DNA of 64,000 nucleotides from assembly GCA_021234155.1 (NCBI GenBank), contig JAJEKV010000092.1:2304561-2368560 (forward strand), written 5' to 3'. Of the stretch, positions 60,967 to 64,000 are shown piece after piece. Every line of letters starts with the position of its first letter. Position 1 is the stretch's first letter. The DNA comes from Isoetes taiwanensis (Eukaryota; Streptophyta; Lycopodiopsida; Isoetales; Isoetaceae). The position numbers and the translations under genes were made by a program. Below the pieces are notes generated by a model. That model saw nothing but the letters and a program-made list of their open reading frames with translations, was not told the DNA's origin and made no database searches.

Positions 60967-61031
60967 GGACACGATGCGAATTTAGTGTGTTCCATTTTTG
61001 TTGCATATGTACTATTCGCTTGGTGTGATCC
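60967..61031. repeat. 66-bp-class inverted repeat 9
   Basis: The arms are GGACACGATGCGAAT and ATTCGCTTGGTGTGATCC. It lies between the internal end copy and the small minus-strand gene at 61400-61753, beyond that gene's 3' end. Confidence 0.78.
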
Positions 61032-61399
61032 TTGAAAAATAATATGCTCTTTGAAAAGGGATAATGACTTATGTACTTAAGAGTGGTAACACATGTACAA
61101 TAAAAAAAAGTTAGGTATTCAAATGGAATTAGAAGCAAAAACTTTTTACATTCAAAATTTTTTATGGCCGTATGGCTTTACATCATTTTGTAAATTTAAA
61201 TGCCCGGAGGCTTCAACTATTCACAACAAAAAGCCGGGAGGCTTTGGTCATATGGTAAGAAGCTGGAGGCAAGCTCGACTAAGAACAAGGAAAAAAAAAT
61301 AAGAGGTGCTCTGCCCTAACAAATTTCATTCATCTGCTTCACCATCTGCAAAAAAAAAATAAGAAATAACCGTTAGTTGAATGCTTAAGAAAAGAAAGA

Positions 61400-61753
61400 A
61401 AACATGCATGTACCATGAACTAACGCCATGAGCTCCTCGAAGTCAGCAGATTCGTCTTCAACTTCTTCATCTTCTTCATCATCTTGGCTTCTTCTCCGTC
61501 CGGTAGACCACTCATTTTTCTGAAGAATCTCCTATCCACCTTCAAGAACACTGTGATGAACTCCTGCTCCGAAATTTCCTCGATTCCTCATTCTCGATTC
61601 CTCGTCAAAGGAATCGGAGGAATCGAGGAATCGAGGCATTGAGCAAGAAGCAAGAAGGTGGGTGAGGAGGGAACTCCGGAGGGAACACCTCTTCCGGCCG
61701 TAATAATAGCCTCTTGGAGGACACCTCGGCTCTTCCGTAGCTGATCTCTTCAT
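61400..61753 (-). pseudogene. Small cargo gene with acidic C-terminus
   Basis: The ATG at 61753 opens a 73-residue frame (MKRSATEEPRCPPRGYYYGR, a basic N-terminus). It continues in another frame as an acidic stretch (QDDEEDEEVEDESADFEEL, near 61430-61490). TTATATC on the minus strand near 61842-61849 lies about 90 bp before the ATG, the same spacing as in the tandem array. The basic start and acidic end resemble tandem gene 4 in style only. No family is recognised. Confidence 0.4.
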
Positions 61754-61942
61754 GGCGATGGACTAGAGAAATTGGGCGGAGGATCTAGCGAAGATTGGGC
61801 GGAGATTGGGGGAGAATGAAGCCAATCTAGGGCTGGAATAGATATAATTTGGATTAGGCGTGAAAATCATAGGAATGATTCGTATTTCAGTCCTATCAAC
61901 CATCATTACATGCCATTATGTGCATATCTCGAAATTTGAGCC

Positions 61943-62050
61943 ATATCTAATATCTTCCTTTTTTAACCTTATACCTAAATATCCAATATCTTCCTTTTTT
62001 AACCTTATTCCTAAATATCCAATATCTTCCCTTTTTAACCTTATTCCTAA
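61943..62050. repeat. 36-bp tandem repeat, about three copies
   Basis: Units of 36 bp (AATATCTTCCTTTTTTAACC type) follow each other with few changes. As 36 is a multiple of three, both strands read as 12-residue peptide repeats in open frames (NLIPKYPISSFF; NKVKKGRYWIFR). Probably only a satellite-like expansion. Confidence 0.9.
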
Positions 62051-62252
62051 ACCTATATGATTTGAGTTTAACCTGAAAATGAACACCCGATATAATTGAA
62101 TTTAACATACTATTTAATACCAAGATGCTACGCCACACTATGTCGATAATTGGGATTTAAAAAAAAAACACTCAAACCCTCCTCGAAAAAAACCACGAAA
62201 GTGCCGACCTTACTTGTGTTTAAGTTTAATTTGACAACAAGCAACTTCCATT

Positions 62253-62778
62253 GTGTAGATCGCGACGGCGTTGAAATCAAGGTGTGGTATTTTTATGCCC
62301 CAACACAATTAAGCCGTGTGAGCCGAACGTCCGATTTACTAACCGTTTTTGAAATTTGCAACGTGCATATGGAAATCGAAAAGTCCATTCTCCTACAATC
62401 CATGCTTTTATACATTAAGCAAATTCAAATTTCGAATTGTAGGGGGCGGGAAGTGATCTGATACAAAGCTTCAACCTACACATTCAAATTTTGAAATGTA
62501 GAAGGCGGTGACGCGCACGCTTACCAAGAGACTCCGTCATGAGTTGCCGGTATGCTATAATGCAAGTGGGCATTTTAGAAGCGCCACGTGTTGCATCAGT
62601 CCGTCTGACAACCAACAGAATTAAATACATATGGCGCCATGAATGTGCAATCCCCCTTATTCCGGAAGAATATTCCAAGCAAATCTGTAATTATGAGAGT
62701 TTGGTATCCTAGGTGGCATGGGAAAAAGGGAGCGGAAATATGACGTGGAATGGCTGATAGGAGGCCATTTTCAGACCC
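62253..62778. repeat. Direct repeat, terminal copy of the right subterminal region
   Basis: This is the second copy of the block at 60243-60858. It runs into the right TIR and so represents the functional right end. Confidence 0.85.
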
Positions 62779-62793
62779 CAAATCCGCCCTAAT
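62763..62793 (-). repeat. Right terminal inverted repeat of the 13.7-kb element
   Basis: It ends in CCCCAAATCCGCCCTAAT and is a perfect inverted match over 31 bases to 49131-49161. Confidence 0.95.
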
Positions 62794-63830
62794 GGTTGGA
62801 TTAGTACGACATTTATTATCTGTCCATTTCAGCCCCTTGTGGACACACAAATTTTTTTAGTCATGTAGAGTTAATGCCAAACGTCATTGCCATGTAATGC
62901 AAATCAGAAATCATTGCCATGTAACGCAAACCAATAGACTAAGGTCAAATTGATGCCCACCATGATTTGACTGGATTTTGCATTCAGACGATGCTGACTT
63001 TGGCGATGGAGGCTGAACAAGCAAAAAAGCAATATTGTCAATAAAATGTACCTAAATTCTACGAAAGATTTTAGCTTCCTAAACTTATTGCATTACATTT
63101 TGACAAATCAAACCCCCTTTGCACAAAATTGGAGACTTTACATTCCTTATTTCATATATCATAAGGTCAAAACACAACTAGCTGACTATGGAGCAACTAC
63201 ACCTCTAATTCATTGACAATGTAAACTATCCAAACTAAATATATGATGGAAACAAAAAATAAAGTAGCAAATATAGACTACAAGAACAAATTATAACAAG
63301 GTAAACATTACAAAAATCATAGAACATGCCAAAGATAGCAAAAAAATCCATAAAATTGGCCACAAACACTATTAAAAAGATCACAAACTCGTAATTACCT
63401 GACGCTCACCATCATTCTCCTTCTTCAGTGACATCCTATATTCACAATCAAATGTGCATCCTTTCTAGCCAGCATCGCAGACAAACATGCCCCAAACTCT
63501 AATTTCTCGTCTTCAATATCAAATCCAAAACAACTAATCTCCAAATTCCCACCTTCAATGCCAATTGGCCAAACAACCTCCGAAACAAGTAGTTTCCAAG
63601 CAAGACACAAAAAGCATTGTACTCTCCAGCTAACGATATATATGCTCTAGTTCTTTGCATTTATAAAAATACCTTTGCAATCTAGAAGCGAATTTTGTCG
63701 CATTTCTACAGACATTATATAAATGAAGAGGGAATCACAAAGTCAATCCCATGCTTGAATGGGGTCCACAACACTATCTTCATACATATTTGTCCATGAC
63801 AAAACGCATACTAATTGCTTTACTTTGCGC
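62794..63830. other. Stretch without a recognisable gene
   Basis: ATCATTGCCATGTAA-like phrases are repeated near 62880-62925. A minus-strand open stretch of 61 codons at 63425-63610 (MCLAWKLLVSEVVWPIGIEG) is not recognised. The sequence immediately after 62793 may be the interrupted right part of the LINE-like tail at 48985-49130. Confidence 0.35.
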
Positions 63831-64000
63831 AGGTGCACATCATCTCAGAATTGAGATATGTTGACGGATTGGAAAGGTGCGCAAGGACAAGACTTGGCAG
63901 TGCTTCCAATTGGGAGTTGTTGAGGATGAGTGCCACACTCTTCAGAACCGATTGACATTCGACCATATACAGGCATGCTATGCTGAGTTGGTCCCGCCTA
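63830..64000 (+). pseudogene. Possible LINE-type C-terminal coding piece, cut by the window
   Basis: The plus strand from about 63865 reads RIGKVRKDKTWQCFQLGVVE then DECHTLQNRLTFDHIQACYA to the window end. The G-V-V-E-D-E-x-H spacing followed by an F-D-x-I-x-x-x-Y stretch resembles the terminal zinc-binding region of some LINE-type reverse transcriptases. A TTGCGCAG before it could be a splice acceptor instead, in which case this would be an exon of something else. It is too short to decide. Confidence 0.25.

Larger units (their letters stand above)
49131..62793. mobile_element. 13.66-kb TIR element with a multi-gene cargo
   Basis: The first 31 bases (ATTAGGGCGGATTTGGGG…, 49131-49161) recur as a perfect inverted copy at 62763-62793. 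A weaker match continues inward around TTCCACGTCA. The flanks allow only a 2-bp TA or AT duplication. Inside are a transposase-like gene on the minus strand, a histone-H3-like gene, a four-gene tandem array, other small genes, and nine fixed-length inverted repeats at gene ends. No capsid, polymerase or retroviral integrase is recognised. The reading frames are interrupted many times, so the copy is an inactive fossil. The superfamily is not resolved; the size and cargo are unusual for a plant DNA transposon. The perfect termini argue for a single insertion unit and not random neighbours. Confidence 0.85.

Noticed and set aside
49131-62793. Polinton or integrated giant virus
   Set aside because: No capsid, packaging ATPase, family B polymerase or retroviral-type integrase is recognised, and the TIRs are only 31 bp. 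Only the H3-like gene and the 3'-end repeats recall giant viruses, which is not enough.
49131-62793. PIF/Harbinger assignment from the GGGCGG terminus and TTA/TAA flanks
   Set aside because: The flanking trinucleotides are TTA on one side and TAA on the other, so they are inverted and not duplicated, and the transposase-like segments do not resemble the Harbinger DDE protein.
62880-62925. Short repeated phrase around CATTGCCATGTAA as a mobile element end
   Set aside because: It is two loose copies of about 20 bp with no inverted partner or target duplication.

Overview
The window looks like nuclear DNA of a land plant with a large, repeat-rich genome. Three things point there: captured fragments of typical plant genes (a URT1-type uridylyltransferase and a leucine-rich-repeat extensin), LTR elements primed by initiator Met-tRNA, and LINEs of the plant L1 type. 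I see no complete, ordinary host gene. Almost everything is mobile DNA in several nested layers. A seed-free plant (fern, lycophyte or moss) is my guess, from the DUF7869/DUF8039-like genes, but this is not proven.

Region by region. (1) 1-3.5 kb: a small TATA-led ORF is split by a 5'-truncated LINE (1088-3347) with a clear 10-bp target duplication. (2) 3.8-22.9 kb: a degraded two-gene element, with a minus-strand DUF7869-type gene and a divergent plus-strand gene. A 11.8-kb LTR element (6423-18254, target duplication GCATC) is inserted in the first gene. That element has no recognisable gag-pol but has an array of 73-bp hairpins in its leader. (3) 22.9-25.9 kb: element debris and a decayed LINE. 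(4) 25.9-45.6 kb: a second LTR element of the same large non-coding family (25891-45617). It carries a gag-only LTR element (29017-39090). The left LTR of that one is split by a Helitron-like element (29175-35553) that holds the two captured gene fragments, and the Helitron-like element holds a long-TIR MITE (32211-32672). This is a four-level nest. (5) 45.6-49.1 kb: LINE fragments. (6) 49131-62793: a 13.66-kb element bounded by perfect 31-bp inverted repeats, the most unusual part of the window. (7) 62.8-64 kb: mostly featureless, with a possible LINE-type C-terminal coding tip at the right edge.

The 13.7-kb element is gene-dense and organised unlike its surroundings. It has a transposase-like gene on the minus strand, a degenerate histone-H3-like gene (start MARTKQTAR), a four-copy tandem array of small genes with coiled-coil and acidic-tail character, and other small unknown genes. 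Several genes have a TATA box about 90 bp before the ATG. Most gene ends are followed by an imperfect inverted repeat of nearly fixed length (65-68 bp). Its arms are conserved (consensus GATCACACGACGCGAA and its complement) and its centre is variable. Nine copies are visible, including a back-to-back pair between convergent genes, and I found none outside the element. They may be 3'-end signals or recombination sites bounding gene cassettes. I know of no described system with this layout.

The reading frames in the large element and the other elements are interrupted in many places, so they are best seen as fossils. The one long clean frame among them is the gag of the gag-only element.
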